64,000 nucleotides of DNA from Alistipes sp. (GCA_020026395.1 JAHHQM010000009.1:4796-68795), one strand, 5' to 3'; counted from the stretch's first letter, positions 35,776-44,681 are shown. Notes: generated by a model not told the origin, from the letters alone. Made by a program: numbers and translations.

Positions 35776-35883
35776 CCACGCTACCCCGCGTAGAACCACG
35801 CCAAGCCGCACTACGCTCTCCGTTTCCTAATGCGCCACACCACGTTACACCGCACCATGCCACGTTCTACTACACCACGCTAC
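35776..35883 (+). repeat. Short CCACG(C/T)T repeats left of the candidate origin
   Basis: CCACGCTAC occurs at 35,776-35,784 and 35,875-35,883, CCACGTTAC at 35,840-35,848, and CCACGTTCTAC at 35,860-35,870; a looser copy starts at 35,796. They lie in the C-rich arm, on one strand and in one direction. Confidence 0.45.
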
Positions 35884-36187
35884 ATCGCACCCTTCCACCG
35901 TACTCCACCCACCGCATCTCGCTTGCCTGCTCTTACCCCCTGCTTGCCCACCCGTGCCCGCCGTCCTCCTTTTTTCTTCCTTCCTTTTGCCTGTCCCGTG
36001 CGCCCGCTTTTCCTGCACTTTTTTTCGCCCTTTCCTCCGCCCTTTTCTCCATCGTTCTCGCGTTCCTTTGCTCCGCTTCCCATCCCCGAGGAGCAAGGCC
36101 TTGTCCCCGTTTCGAGGCAAAAAGGATTTTTTGTGCAAATCCAAAACCGATTGATAATTAAGTGTTTGAAAAAGTTACAAACAACTT

Positions 36188-36226
36188 TGTTGATAATTAT
36201 GTTTATAACTACCCCGGTTATGAACA
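36188..36226. promoter_or_regulatory. Cluster of DnaA-box-like sites
   Basis: TGTTGATAA (36,188-36,196) is an 8/9 match to the reverse of the DnaA box TTATCCACA. TGTTTATAA (36,200-36,208) and TTATGAACA (36,218-36,226) are 7/9 matches. A weaker TTGATAATT lies at 36,151. All are within an AT-rich patch at the skew switch. Confidence 0.5.
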
Positions 36227-36546
36227 TTGCAAACACTCTTCGAAAGTCCGTTGGGGAAGGGGAAAAACCGAAAGTCGGAAGGTGTGGAATTTTGGTGGAA
36301 CGGTTGTGTCGGGGCGGGCGGAAAATTTGGAGCGGATGGAGGGGCGGAATATTCGCGTCTATTGGGGTGAGTGTCAGGGAAAAATGGGGTGTAACCTTGG
36401 GAAAGGAAGATGATGTGTTCTTGGAAAAAGATCGGGTGTGTCGGGGAAAGGCGGGAGCAGCTTTGGAAGGGAGATGATGGTGTGCCTTGGAAAGATAGCG
36501 GGTGTTTTCGGGACATTCATAGAAAAGCCCCGCCCTCTCACGGCAC

Positions 36547-36576
36547 AAAAAAAGGTCGAACCCGAGGTTCGACCCT
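36547..36576 (-). terminator. Terminator of tpiA
   Basis: GGTCGAACC (36,554-36,562) and GGTTCGACC (36,566-36,574) form the stem; seven T residues follow on the minus strand. Confidence 0.9.
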
Positions 36577-36600
36577 TTACTTTATCGGAAGTGTTCCGAA

Positions 36601-37359
36601 TTATTTTGCAAAGCCTTTGCCGATAGCCAGGAAGTCGGCTGCCTTCAGAGCGGCACCACCGATCAGACCACCGTCAACATCCTCTTTTGCGAAGATCTCG
36701 GCAGCGTTTGCGGGCTTGCAAGAACCTCCGTAAAGGATGGCGCAATCATCGGCTGCTGCACCGAACTTCTCGCGAAGGGTCTTGCGGATGAATGCGTGGA
36801 TCTCCTGTGCCTGGTCAGCCGTAGCGGTCTTGCCGGTACCGATTGCCCATACGGGTTCGTAAGCAACGATCAGGTTCTTGAACTGCTCTTCGGTGAGGTT
36901 GAAGATCACCTCCTCGAGCTGCTTCTTAACGACGTTGAAGTGCTCGCCTGCCTCACGCTCCTGGAGGTTCTCACCTACGCAGTAGATCGGGGTCAGGTTG
37001 TTGGCATAAGCCTGAACCATCTTCTTGTTCAAGGTCTCCGAAGTCTCACCGTAGTACTGACGACGCTCCGAGTGACCCAGAATGACATATTTGCAACCGA
37101 GAGCGGCAATCATCTGTGCCGAGATCTCACCGGTGTAAGCTCCTTTCTCCTCTGCTGCGCAGTTCTGAGCACCGAGTTCAACGTCGGAACCCTTCAGCTC
37201 GGCAGCGACCATCGACAGGTGGGTGAACGGGGGGCAAACGATGAAGTTTACGCACGAGCATACCTCGCCACGATTTGCAACTACGTTCTTTGCCAACTCG
37301 GCACCTTCCTGAGGCAGGGTGTTCATTTTCCAGTTACCTGCTACAATTTTCTTTCTCAT
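36601..37359 (-). CDS. tpiA: Triose-phosphate isomerase
   Basis: TpiA interconverts dihydroxyacetone phosphate and glyceraldehyde 3-phosphate in glycolysis. The 252-residue protein has NWKMN with the catalytic Lys near the start, VILGHSERRQYYGE with the catalytic His, AYEPVWAIGTGKTA with the catalytic Glu, and ILYGGSCKPANA for phosphate binding. It lies 41 bases after lysS on the same strand and may share its transcript. It borders the candidate origin region. Confidence 0.98.
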   Translation of the reverse strand: MRKKIVAGNWKMNTLPQEGAELAKNVVANRGEVCSCVNFIVCPPFTHLSMVAAELKGSDVELGAQNCAAEEKGAYTGEISAQMIAALGCKYVILGHSERRQYYGETSETLNKKMVQAYANNLTPIYCVGENLQEREAGEHFNVVKKQLEEVIFNLTEEQFKNLIVAYEPVWAIGTGKTATADQAQEIHAFIRKTLREKFGAAADDCAILYGGSCKPANAAEIFAKEDVDGGLIGGAALKAADFLAIGKGFAK

Positions 37360-37400
37360 AACCTTAACTTATTAAAATGTGTTTAACCTTATAGTTTTCC

Positions 37401-39122
37401 TTATTCTTCGCACCACGTCTTGACCAGCTCCATCGAGGGGGCTTTCAGACCCAGTTTGTTCTTCTTGTTGAAGCCGCACAGGTCGTTGAAGAACTTGCCT
37501 GCGGAGAGTTTCTTCAGCGAATCGACCGTGATGTAACCCATCTTCTGGATGACGGGAACCCACTCTTCGGGAACCCCGATTGCGGTGTATTTCTCCATGG
37601 GGTCGGCGACCACTTTCTTCTCGGGACGCATCTGCGGGAAGAACAGCACATCCTGAATCGAGGGCTGGTTGGTCATGAACATGGCCAGACGGTCGATACC
37701 GATACCCATACCCGAACAGGAGGGCATACCGTACTCCAGGGCGCGTACGAAGTCCATATCGATGAACATGGCCTCGTCATCACCCTTCTCCGACAAACGC
37801 AACTGATCCTGGAAACGCTCCAGCTGGTCGATCGGGTCGTTCAACTCGGAGTAGGCGTTACAGAGCTCCTTGCCGTTTACGAATAACTCGAAACGCTCCG
37901 TGAGATCGGGGTTGTTGCGGTGACGCTTGCACAGGGGCGACATCTCGATGGGGTAGTCCGTGACGAACGTCGGCTGGATCAGATCCTCTTCGCAGTACTG
38001 GCCGAAGATGGCGTCGATCAGTTTACCCTTACCCATCGTCTCGTCGATCTCGACATCCAGACGCTTGCAGGCCTCGCGCAACTCGTCTTCACTCTGTCCC
38101 GTAATGTCGTAACCCGTCTTCTCGCGGATGGCGTCGGTCATCGACAGACGGCGGAACGGAGCCCTGAACGAAATCTGCTTGCCGTGGAGCGTGATCTCGG
38201 TGGTGTTGTTTACGGCCAGACAAACCTTCTCGATCATCTGCTCCGTGAACTCCATCATCCAGATGTAGTCCTTGTAGGCCACGTAGATCTCCATGACGGT
38301 GAATTCGGGGTTGTGCGTGCGGTCCATACCCTCGTTACGGAAGTTCTTGCCGAACTCGTAAACACCCTCGAAACCACCGACGATCAGTTTCTTGAGGTAC
38401 AGCTCGCTGGCGATACGCAGATACTGGTCGATGTCGAGTGCGTTGTGGTGGGTGATGAACGGACGGGCGGCGGCACCACCGGGAATGGGCTGGAGAATCG
38501 GGGTTTCGACCTCCAGATAGCCGCGGTCGTTGAAGAACTGACGCATCGTCTGCATGATCTTGGCACGCTTGACGAATACGTCGCGTACCTGGGGGTTTAC
38601 CGCAAGGTCGACGTAACGCTGACGATAGCGTACCTCAGGATCGGTGAATGCATCGAACGTCTGACCGTCCTTTTCCTTGACGATCGGCAGCGGGCGGATC
38701 GATTTGGAGATGACGGTGAACTTTTGGCAATGAACCGACAGTTCGCCGGTTTTCGTCAGGAATGCGAAACCCTCGACACCGATGAAGTCGCCGATGTCCA
38801 GCAGTTTCTTGAATACGGTGTTGTAGAGCGTCGGATCGCCTTCTGGGCAGATGTCGTCACGACGGATGTATACCTGAATACGACCCGTGTGATCCTGCAA
38901 CTCGAAGAACGAGGCCGAACCCATAATGCGGCGCGACATGATGCGGCCTGCGATGCGTACCTGCTGATAGTTGTTCTTCTCTTCGGAGAAGTTTTCGCTG
39001 ATTTCGCGTGCGGTGGCCGTTACGTCGTAACGCTCGGCCGGATAGGGGTTGATCCCCAGCTCGCGGAGAGCCTTGAGTGAATTTCTGCGAAGTTGTTCCT
39101 GTTCGCTGAGTTCCATTGCCAT
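37401..39122 (-). CDS. lysS: Lysyl-tRNA synthetase, class II
   Basis: LysS charges tRNA-Lys. From ATG 39122 the protein has 573 residues: an OB-fold anticodon domain (VRIAGRIMSRRIMGSASFFE), motif 2 (EFGKNFRNEGMDRTHNPEFT) and motif 3 (GMGIGIDRLAMFMT). A C-terminal extension of about 80 residues follows motif 3 (VQKMGY-like helix-hairpin text), as in other Bacteroidota. ATG 39116 is an equal alternative start; the longer frame from 39,164 overlaps the -7 box. Confidence 0.97.
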   Translation of the reverse strand: MAMELSEQEQLRRNSLKALRELGINPYPAERYDVTATAREISENFSEEKNNYQQVRIAGRIMSRRIMGSASFFELQDHTGRIQVYIRRDDICPEGDPTLYNTVFKKLLDIGDFIGVEGFAFLTKTGELSVHCQKFTVISKSIRPLPIVKEKDGQTFDAFTDPEVRYRQRYVDLAVNPQVRDVFVKRAKIMQTMRQFFNDRGYLEVETPILQPIPGGAAARPFITHHNALDIDQYLRIASELYLKKLIVGGFEGVYEFGKNFRNEGMDRTHNPEFTVMEIYVAYKDYIWMMEFTEQMIEKVCLAVNNTTEITLHGKQISFRAPFRRLSMTDAIREKTGYDITGQSEDELREACKRLDVEIDETMGKGKLIDAIFGQYCEEDLIQPTFVTDYPIEMSPLCKRHRNNPDLTERFELFVNGKELCNAYSELNDPIDQLERFQDQLRLSEKGDDEAMFIDMDFVRALEYGMPSCSGMGIGIDRLAMFMTNQPSIQDVLFFPQMRPEKKVVADPMEKYTAIGVPEEWVPVIQKMGYITVDSLKKLSAGKFFNDLCGFNKKNKLGLKAPSMELVKTWCEE

Positions 39123-39161
39123 ATGATGTATATTTTTAGTATTCGACTTGTATTCAGAGTG

Positions 39162-39169
39162 CAAAGTTA
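39162..39169 (-). promoter_or_regulatory. -7 box TAACTTTG of lysS
   Basis: It matches TAnnTTTG on the minus strand about 40 bases before the chosen ATG, and it excludes the TTG start at 39,164. Confidence 0.55.
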
Positions 39170-39204
39170 ATAATTTCTAACGAATTTTAAGAATACCCGT
39201 ACCC

Positions 39205-39873
39205 TTATTCTTGTTTTTCTCGTCGGATGACCTTTTTGTAGATCACCCATGCCAGGTAACCGGTCAGGAATCCGACCAGCGAACCCCACACCAGATCCAT
39301 CGGGAAATGCTTGCCGAGGTAGATTCTCGAGTAGCAGATGAGGATGGTCGATAAGATCATCAAGTAGTTGAACCACTTGCGTTTGATGGCTGCGCACGAC
39401 AGTATGGCCAGCGCCAGAATGGTCGATGCGTGTGCCGATACCGTGCCGTATTTTCCGCTGACGGCTTCGATGGGTACGTGAACCGCCCAGTCGCGGATGA
39501 TGCCTGCGGCCTGCAACTCGTCGGGCGTCATCTGACGCAACTTATAGAGCGAATCGGGCGCAATGGCCAGATCCTCCAGCGAGGGGGTGAACATGGGTCT
39601 CCAGCGCGGTTCGAACTGGGGCAGAAGATCGCCCATGAGTCCGTTGTGCTTGAAGATGCCCGAGATCATGTCCGCCAGGGCGATCGCGCCGACCATCAAA
39701 ACGAGGAAAAGCACAAGACCCTTCCAACCGTCGCGGCGGTAGATCAGCCAGAAGATCAGCAAGTAGAGCGGAATCCACATGGGGGTTCCCGAAACGGTAT
39801 TCATCAGCATGTCGCCCGTTGCGCCGCCGTCGAAGTTCAGCGCGAGAAACAGGTCGTGGTCGAAATCGTACAT
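39205..39873 (-). CDS. PAP2-superfamily membrane phosphatase
   Basis: The 222-residue membrane protein has five or six hydrophobic segments and the phosphatase site in three parts: a Lys/Arg region with RWRPMF, GTVSAHAS at the place of the usual PSGH motif, and SRIYLGKHFPMDLVWG matching SRxxxxxHxxxD. Family members remove phosphate from lipid carriers or lipid A. The second motif is altered (VSAH for PSGH), though His is kept. An extra loop of about 50 residues lies before motif 2. It is last in a minus-strand group with MBOAT and SGNH genes. Confidence 0.85.
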   Translation of the reverse strand: MYDFDHDLFLALNFDGGATGDMLMNTVSGTPMWIPLYLLIFWLIYRRDGWKGLVLFLVLMVGAIALADMISGIFKHNGLMGDLLPQFEPRWRPMFTPSLEDLAIAPDSLYKLRQMTPDELQAAGIIRDWAVHVPIEAVSGKYGTVSAHASTILALAILSCAAIKRKWFNYLMILSTILICYSRIYLGKHFPMDLVWGSLVGFLTGYLAWVIYKKVIRREKQE

Positions 39874-39892
39874 TTTATCGTTTTTTTAAGCG

Positions 39893-41380
39893 TTAGAATT
39901 GGAAATAGATGAAGGGTTGAATGTCGCTTGATTTGATCTGCATGACGCACCAGATCATCACGGCCATCATCAGCACCTGTACCGTGAGCGGTGCCCACGT
40001 GACGAGGTTCTGCGTGAAGCGGTTGCACCATTTCGGCAGGAAGTGGAGCAGGTATCCGCCACCGATCAGGACGAAGACAAATTTGTAACCCTCAATGACT
40101 TGCGGGATCATTTCTGGATTGAATGCATGGAAGATCTGATGCAGCATGAGCGATACGGTCTGCATGTCCTCGGCGCGGAACAGCAACCACCCGAAGCAGA
40201 CGATGTGGAAGGTTAAGACCACTCCGAAAATGCGGTTCCACCAGTGCATATCCCTGCCTTCGGCTTTCGACCCGTGCCAGAATCCCATCCAGGCCTTGTG
40301 CAGGGCAAGCGCTATGCCGTGCAGCGCACCCCACAACACAAAACGGATGGCCGCACCGTGCCACAAACCGCCCAAAACCATCGTAATGAGCAGGTTGATG
40401 TATTGGCGGCGACGCCCTTTGCGGTTACCGCCCAACGATATATATAGGTAGTCGCGTAGCCAGGTCGAAAGTGAGATGTGCCATCGGTGCCAAAATTCGG
40501 TGATGGTGGCCGATTTGTAGGGGGCATTGAAGTTTTCGGGGAAACGGAATCCGAGCAGCAGGGCGATACCGATCGCCATGTCGGAGTAACCCGAGAAGTC
40601 GCAGTAGATTTGCAGGGCGTAGCCGTAAATGCCCATCAGACACTCGAATCCCGAGTAGTGCAACGGGTCGTCGAAGATACGGTCGACGAAGTTCAGCGAG
40701 ATGTAGTCCGAGATGACGGCTTTCTTGAAAAGACCCGTCAGGATCAGGAACAGCGCCATGCCGAACATTTCGCGCGTGACGAGCGGTTCTTTGCGGATCT
40801 GCGGGATGAAATCGCGGGCGCGGACAATGGGGCCTGCCACCAGCTGCGGGAAGAACGACAGGTAGAACAGGTAGTCGCACCAGTTGTCCAGGGGGCGCAA
40901 TTGACGGCGGTAGATGTCGATCGTGTAGCTCATCGACTGAAAGACGAAGAACGAGATGCCGACGGGAAGGAAAATATTCTGAAATTCGAGAAATCCCGCG
41001 CCGAACAGGTGGTTCGAAATGTCGATCAGAAAGTTCGTGTACTTGAAATAACCGAGCATGCCGAGGTTCACCACGACGCTCAACGTCACGAGCAGTTGCC
41101 GGAGGCGTTTCGAGGAGGAGCGTCCGATGGCCTGCGCAATCAGAAAATCGCTCGTCGCGGCAAAGACCAACAGCAGAAAATAGATTCCGCTCGACTTGTA
41201 GTAGAAGTAGAGCGAAAACAGGATGACATAGAGGATACGCAACGTCGGACGTCGGCGGAGTGTTCCGTAGATCAGGTAGAACCCCGTAAACAAAAACAAG
41301 AACAAACCGCTGCTGAAAATCAGAGGCGATTGTGCGTTGTAGGCGAACAGCGTTCCGAGTTTATCGATGAGAAATTCCAC
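39893..41380 (-). CDS. MBOAT O-acyltransferase (AlgI-like)
   Basis: The 495-residue integral membrane protein has about twelve hydrophobic segments and AlgI/DltB-like text: FLPVGISFFVFQSMSYTIDI, FFPQLVAGPIVRARDFIPQI, CDFSGYSDMAIGIALLLGF, FWHRWHISLSTWLRDYLYI and LGGLWHGAAIRFVLWGALHG with the catalytic His. It moves acyl groups across the inner membrane for O-acylation of an extracytoplasmic glycan. It starts eight bases after the SGNH gene, the usual partner type. The acceptor is not known. Confidence 0.92.
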   Translation of the reverse strand: MEFLIDKLGTLFAYNAQSPLIFSSGLFLFLFTGFYLIYGTLRRRPTLRILYVILFSLYFYYKSSGIYFLLLVFAATSDFLIAQAIGRSSSKRLRQLLVTLSVVVNLGMLGYFKYTNFLIDISNHLFGAGFLEFQNIFLPVGISFFVFQSMSYTIDIYRRQLRPLDNWCDYLFYLSFFPQLVAGPIVRARDFIPQIRKEPLVTREMFGMALFLILTGLFKKAVISDYISLNFVDRIFDDPLHYSGFECLMGIYGYALQIYCDFSGYSDMAIGIALLLGFRFPENFNAPYKSATITEFWHRWHISLSTWLRDYLYISLGGNRKGRRRQYINLLITMVLGGLWHGAAIRFVLWGALHGIALALHKAWMGFWHGSKAEGRDMHWWNRIFGVVLTFHIVCFGWLLFRAEDMQTVSLMLHQIFHAFNPEMIPQVIEGYKFVFVLIGGGYLLHFLPKWCNRFTQNLVTWAPLTVQVLMMAVMIWCVMQIKSSDIQPFIYFQF

Positions 41381-41388
41381 TTCGTTCG

Positions 41389-42981
41389 TTATTGCTTGAG
41401 AGGGGTTTTAAGATCGGGCAGGGTAAGTTTGGCCTGCGTGATCTTGTTTTCGAGCGAGTCGATGCGCATTTTTCGGGCGCGTTCACGCTGACGCTCCACC
41501 AGGATGCGTTCGTAGGATGAGTGTACCCCCTGGTTGAGGGCATCGGCCAGACTGAGTGCCACCTGACGGCCACCCGCAAAGTTGATGTGGGTGAAGTCCT
41601 TTCCCGCCCATCCGTTGGCGACGAATCGTGCCATGCCGCCCTTTTCGCGCATGGCGGTGGCCGTCGGCCAGAAGGCTGCACCCGTATTCCGGGCGGCCTG
41701 TCGCTGATGTTTCAGCATTGCGGGAATGGCATCCATCGGCTCGTAACCGTCGGCACCCTTCACCGAGCGGTCGCTCACACCCATCACGAGGACGGCGGCC
41801 TGCGGGAAACATTCGCGCACGTAGCCCACCATCTTTTCGATTTGTGCGGCGTAATTCGTATAGGAGAGCACGCCCTGCTGCATGATGTTCAGGCCGTATT
41901 GCAGGACGACCAGATCGTACGGCGCAAAGGCATTGATCTGCGCATTGACCGCGGGATTGGTGCGGAACATGGCGTGTCCGTTGTTGCTGCGTACCGAGTA
42001 GTTGTCCACCACGACACCCTGATTCTCGAATACGGCACCGTAACCGATGAATCCCTCGTGTCCGCCGTCCAGACTGACGGCCAGCGAGGCGATGCGGGGC
42101 GACGAAACCTCGATTTCGCGCACGGCATCATCCCCCTCGACCTCGACGATGTGGTGGAGGGTGTCGTTGAGCGTAAGGCAGACGCGGGTGTGGTTACGCG
42201 ACTTGAAATAGACCCTTGCCGTGTTGCAGGCATCGAGATGGCGTTTGATGGAGGTCATCTCCCAACGCGTCGAGGCGTCGGCATCGGGCTTGCAGACCCA
42301 TCCCGACACGAAGAAATGATCGCGCAGGTTCCCGGGGGTCTTTTTGTATTGCATGATGTTGTGTGCCGACCAGCCGTTCGACAGGGTTTTGATCGTACGG
42401 CGGAACGACGTGAGGGGCGAAGAGAACGGGGCGAATCCCGTACCGCCGCCGCCATATTCCTCCTGAAGGCGTTCGCGAAGGTCGCACGTCAGGATGTCGC
42501 CCTCGATGAACGAATCGCCCAGGACGGCAATGCGCACGGGGCGACGGGCATGGAGCAGCGTATCGTAGAAAGCCTCCATGCGGTGATCCGCGCTGAAATC
42601 TTCGATCGGGGTCGGCGTGTGCTCAGTCTTGAAGGTTTTAAGACGGGGAAGCGTGCGCTGGGGTTGGAATGCGGGGTCGGTCTGCCAGCGGAAAACCGTC
42701 ACCAGATCCTCCGCGGGGGTCTCTTCGACCTCTTCTTCGATCTTCTGGGAAACCTCCTCGAGGTCGATCTTGAAATCTTCCTCGTTGAAGAGTTCGGGTT
42801 CTTCCTGAACCGCTTCCGTATGATCGTCGAAGGTAAGGAGTTCCGAAAGGATGTTTGCACGGCGCAGTTCCACCCCGCCCAGCGTTACGGGCGGAATGAA
42901 ACTTCCGAGAATCAGCACGGCGACCAGAGCCACCGCGGCAAGACGTCCCTTCGGGGAGTAATCTTTATTGTTTGGAGTCAT
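41389..42981 (-). CDS. SGNH/GDSL-type hydrolase with membrane anchor
   Basis: From ATG 42981 the protein has 530 residues: one N-terminal TM segment (about 14-30), an acidic low-complexity linker (about 55-95), then an SGNH domain with GDSFIEGD (Ser157), a block-III-like YGLNIMQQG with Asn, and DFTHINFAG holding the catalytic Asp and His. Such proteins finish O-acetyl transfer with MBOAT partners, as PatB or DltD-type proteins do. Its start overlaps the YugP stop by one base (TAATG). Confidence 0.88.
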   Translation of the reverse strand: MTPNNKDYSPKGRLAAVALVAVLILGSFIPPVTLGGVELRRANILSELLTFDDHTEAVQEEPELFNEEDFKIDLEEVSQKIEEEVEETPAEDLVTVFRWQTDPAFQPQRTLPRLKTFKTEHTPTPIEDFSADHRMEAFYDTLLHARRPVRIAVLGDSFIEGDILTCDLRERLQEEYGGGGTGFAPFSSPLTSFRRTIKTLSNGWSAHNIMQYKKTPGNLRDHFFVSGWVCKPDADASTRWEMTSIKRHLDACNTARVYFKSRNHTRVCLTLNDTLHHIVEVEGDDAVREIEVSSPRIASLAVSLDGGHEGFIGYGAVFENQGVVVDNYSVRSNNGHAMFRTNPAVNAQINAFAPYDLVVLQYGLNIMQQGVLSYTNYAAQIEKMVGYVRECFPQAAVLVMGVSDRSVKGADGYEPMDAIPAMLKHQRQAARNTGAAFWPTATAMREKGGMARFVANGWAGKDFTHINFAGGRQVALSLADALNQGVHSSYERILVERQRERARKMRIDSLENKITQAKLTLPDLKTPLKQ

Positions 42982-43754
42982 TATTCGTCTCGTCGTCCGA
43001 GAATTAGGAATACATAGTAGAGTACCGAGGCGATGGCGCTCAGGGCGGCCACCAGATAGGTACGGGCAGCCCACGTCAGGGCTTCATCGGCCTGCTCGAG
43101 CTGCACACCCTGCATCGTGCGGCTCTCCTTGAGCCATGCCAGGGCGCGTTGCGAGGCGTTGTACTCGACGGGAAGCGTGATGATCGAGAACAGGGCGGAC
43201 ATGGCGATCAGACCCACACCGATCCAGCACATCGTTTCGTTGCGGGTGGTGGCCAGCAGCACAAGACCGATCAGGATGACCCAAGTGGCGGTCGTCGAGG
43301 CGAACTGCACGACGGGCACCAGCTGCGAACGCAAGGTAAGGGGTGCGTAGTCGCGGGCATGCTGCACGGCGTGACCGCATTCGTGGGCGGCAACGGCGGC
43401 TGCGGCGACGCTGTTCGACGAGTAGACCGAATCGCTCAGATTGACGGTCATCGTCTGCGGGTTGAAGTGGTCGGTCAGATGACCCGCAACGTGCGTCACG
43501 CGTACATTGTGGATGTTGTTGTCGCGCAACATCTTTTCGGCCACTTCGGCTCCGGTCAGTCCGCCGGGGAACTGCACCTGCGAATATTTGCGGAATACGG
43601 ATTGCAGACGAGCCTGCACGACATAGCCTGCAATACCGATCGCAATGATCAGAAGAAACATACCGCCTTGTGCGGCCGAAAACGAGAATCCTTCGCGGGC
43701 AGGTTCTGCGTAGTAATACCCGGCCTGAAGGAATGAAATCAAAGTAAGTGTCAT
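42981..43754 (-). CDS. YugP-type zinc metallopeptidase, membrane-bound
   Basis: The 257-residue protein has an N-terminal TM region (31-46), the zinc site HECGH (124-128) in AAHECGHAVQHARDYAPL, and two TM segments near the C terminus, as in the YugP/neutral zinc metallopeptidase 2 family. Targets are unknown; it may process membrane proteins. It is coupled by a one-base overlap to the SGNH gene. Confidence 0.88.
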   Translation of the reverse strand: MTLTLISFLQAGYYYAEPAREGFSFSAAQGGMFLLIIAIGIAGYVVQARLQSVFRKYSQVQFPGGLTGAEVAEKMLRDNNIHNVRVTHVAGHLTDHFNPQTMTVNLSDSVYSSNSVAAAAVAAHECGHAVQHARDYAPLTLRSQLVPVVQFASTTATWVILIGLVLLATTRNETMCWIGVGLIAMSALFSIITLPVEYNASQRALAWLKESRTMQGVQLEQADEALTWAARTYLVAALSAIASVLYYVFLILGRRDE

Positions 43755-43779
43755 AATTATTCGTTTTAGTCAGAGAACA

Positions 43780-43820
43780 AACGGGGTTATCCGAATATAG
43801 ATAAACGCATAATCCCCGTT
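43780..43820 (-). terminator. Possible terminator of the SDR gene
   Basis: AACGGGGTTAT and ATAATCCCCGTT form a stem with a bulge and an 18-base loop; the T-run after it on the minus strand is short. Confidence 0.4.
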
Positions 43821-43863
43821 TTTGGTGTGTTCCTTGGCTTCGGAAAGTATTTTTCCCTTCCGA

Positions 43864-44604
43864 TTATTTGCGGCGGTAGGTGTAGAATGCTCCGGCCTGC
43901 TGGGCGGGCATCAGCACCATGTCGTTCACGTTCATGTGGCGGGGAAGCTGGGCAGCCCAGGCGATGGCCTCGGCGATGTCGTCGCCCGTCAGCGGCTCCA
44001 CGCCGTCGTAAACGTGATCGGCACGCTCCTTGTCGCCGTGGAAACGGACCTCCGAAAATTCGGTCTCGACCATTCCGGGACGGATCTCCGTCACCTTGAT
44101 GCCGCGTTTCAGCAAATCGGCACGCATCGACTGCGAGATGGCGTGTACGGCGTGTTTCGAGGCGCAGTAAACTGCACCGTTCTCGTAGGCCTCCGTACCG
44201 GCGATCGAACCGAGGTTGAAAACGTGACCGCCCTCGTGCATCTTCGGCAGGATGGTGCGCGTCACATACAGCAGACCCTTCACGTTGGTGTCGATCATGG
44301 CATCCCAGTCTCGGGTGTCGCCTTCGTCGATGTGCTCCAGTCCGGCGGCCAGACCTGCGTTATTGACCAGAATATCGATATCCTCGAGGGGCGACAGGAA
44401 GCGTTTGACCTCCTCTTCGCTGCGGACGTCGAAACACAGGACGGTGCATTTCCGACCCCGTTGTTCGATCTCGGCCTTGATGTGCTCGAGGCGCTCCGAA
44501 CGGCGTCCCGTGGCGATGATGTCGTATCCTTCCGTGGCCAGTCTGATGGCCGTTGCGCGACCGATTCCCGAAGTCGCTCCCGTGATAAGTGCTTGTTTTT
44601 TCAT
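43864..44604 (-). CDS. Short-chain dehydrogenase (YdfG-like)
   Basis: From ATG 44604 the protein has 246 residues with the cofactor loop TGATSGIGRATA, an Arg pair after strand 2 (ATGRRSERLE) that favours NADP, NNAG, catalytic Ser in NLGSIAG, and YCASK with Tyr and Lys. The overall pattern, including RPGMVETEFSEVRFHGD, is that of E. coli YdfG, an NADP-dependent 3-hydroxy acid/malonic semialdehyde dehydrogenase. The substrate is an inference. It is monocistronic with a -7 box at 44626-44633. Confidence 0.9.
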   Translation of the reverse strand: MKKQALITGATSGIGRATAIRLATEGYDIIATGRRSERLEHIKAEIEQRGRKCTVLCFDVRSEEEVKRFLSPLEDIDILVNNAGLAAGLEHIDEGDTRDWDAMIDTNVKGLLYVTRTILPKMHEGGHVFNLGSIAGTEAYENGAVYCASKHAVHAISQSMRADLLKRGIKVTEIRPGMVETEFSEVRFHGDKERADHVYDGVEPLTGDDIAEAIAWAAQLPRHMNVNDMVLMPAQQAGAFYTYRRK

Positions 44605-44625
44605 AATTGTTATAGGTTCTTTGGA

Positions 44626-44633
44626 CAAAAATA
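44626..44633 (-). promoter_or_regulatory. -7 box TATTTTTG of the SDR gene
   Basis: It matches TAnnTTTG on the minus strand, 21 bases before the ATG; it is back to back with the next + promoter. Confidence 0.6.
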
Positions 44634-44646
44634 CGAAATTATTGTG

Positions 44647-44654
44647 TTACTTTG
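44647..44654 (+). promoter_or_regulatory. -7-like box TTACTTTG of the LolC-like operon
   Basis: A near match to the -7 consensus lies 27 bases before GTG 44682 and overlaps the alternative TTG start at 44652. Confidence 0.4.
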
Positions 44655-44681
44655 CATAAATTTCGTGCAAAATCCATATTT

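Larger units (their letters stand above)
35720..36545. other. Candidate chromosomal replication origin region
   Basis: About 825 bases carry no credible gene. From 35,730 to 36,110 the + strand is C- and T-rich and nearly free of G runs (line 35,881-35,940: about 31 C to 6 G). From 36,240 to 36,520 it is G-rich and C-poor (36,421-36,480: about 28 G to 5 C). The turn lies at an AT-rich core (36,120-36,240) with DnaA-box-like 9-mers. C-rich to G-rich along + is the polarity of an origin, not a terminus. The parAB locus is about 18 kb away. No dnaA or dnaN is present, which is common for Bacteroidota origins. This is an inference from composition and motifs. Confidence 0.6.

Noticed and set aside
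35703..36548. Several overlapping frames of 100-220 codons on both strands in the candidate origin
   Set aside because: All are low-complexity Pro/Ser/Phe or Gly/Arg text caused by the C- and G-rich skew; none has a promoter or family.
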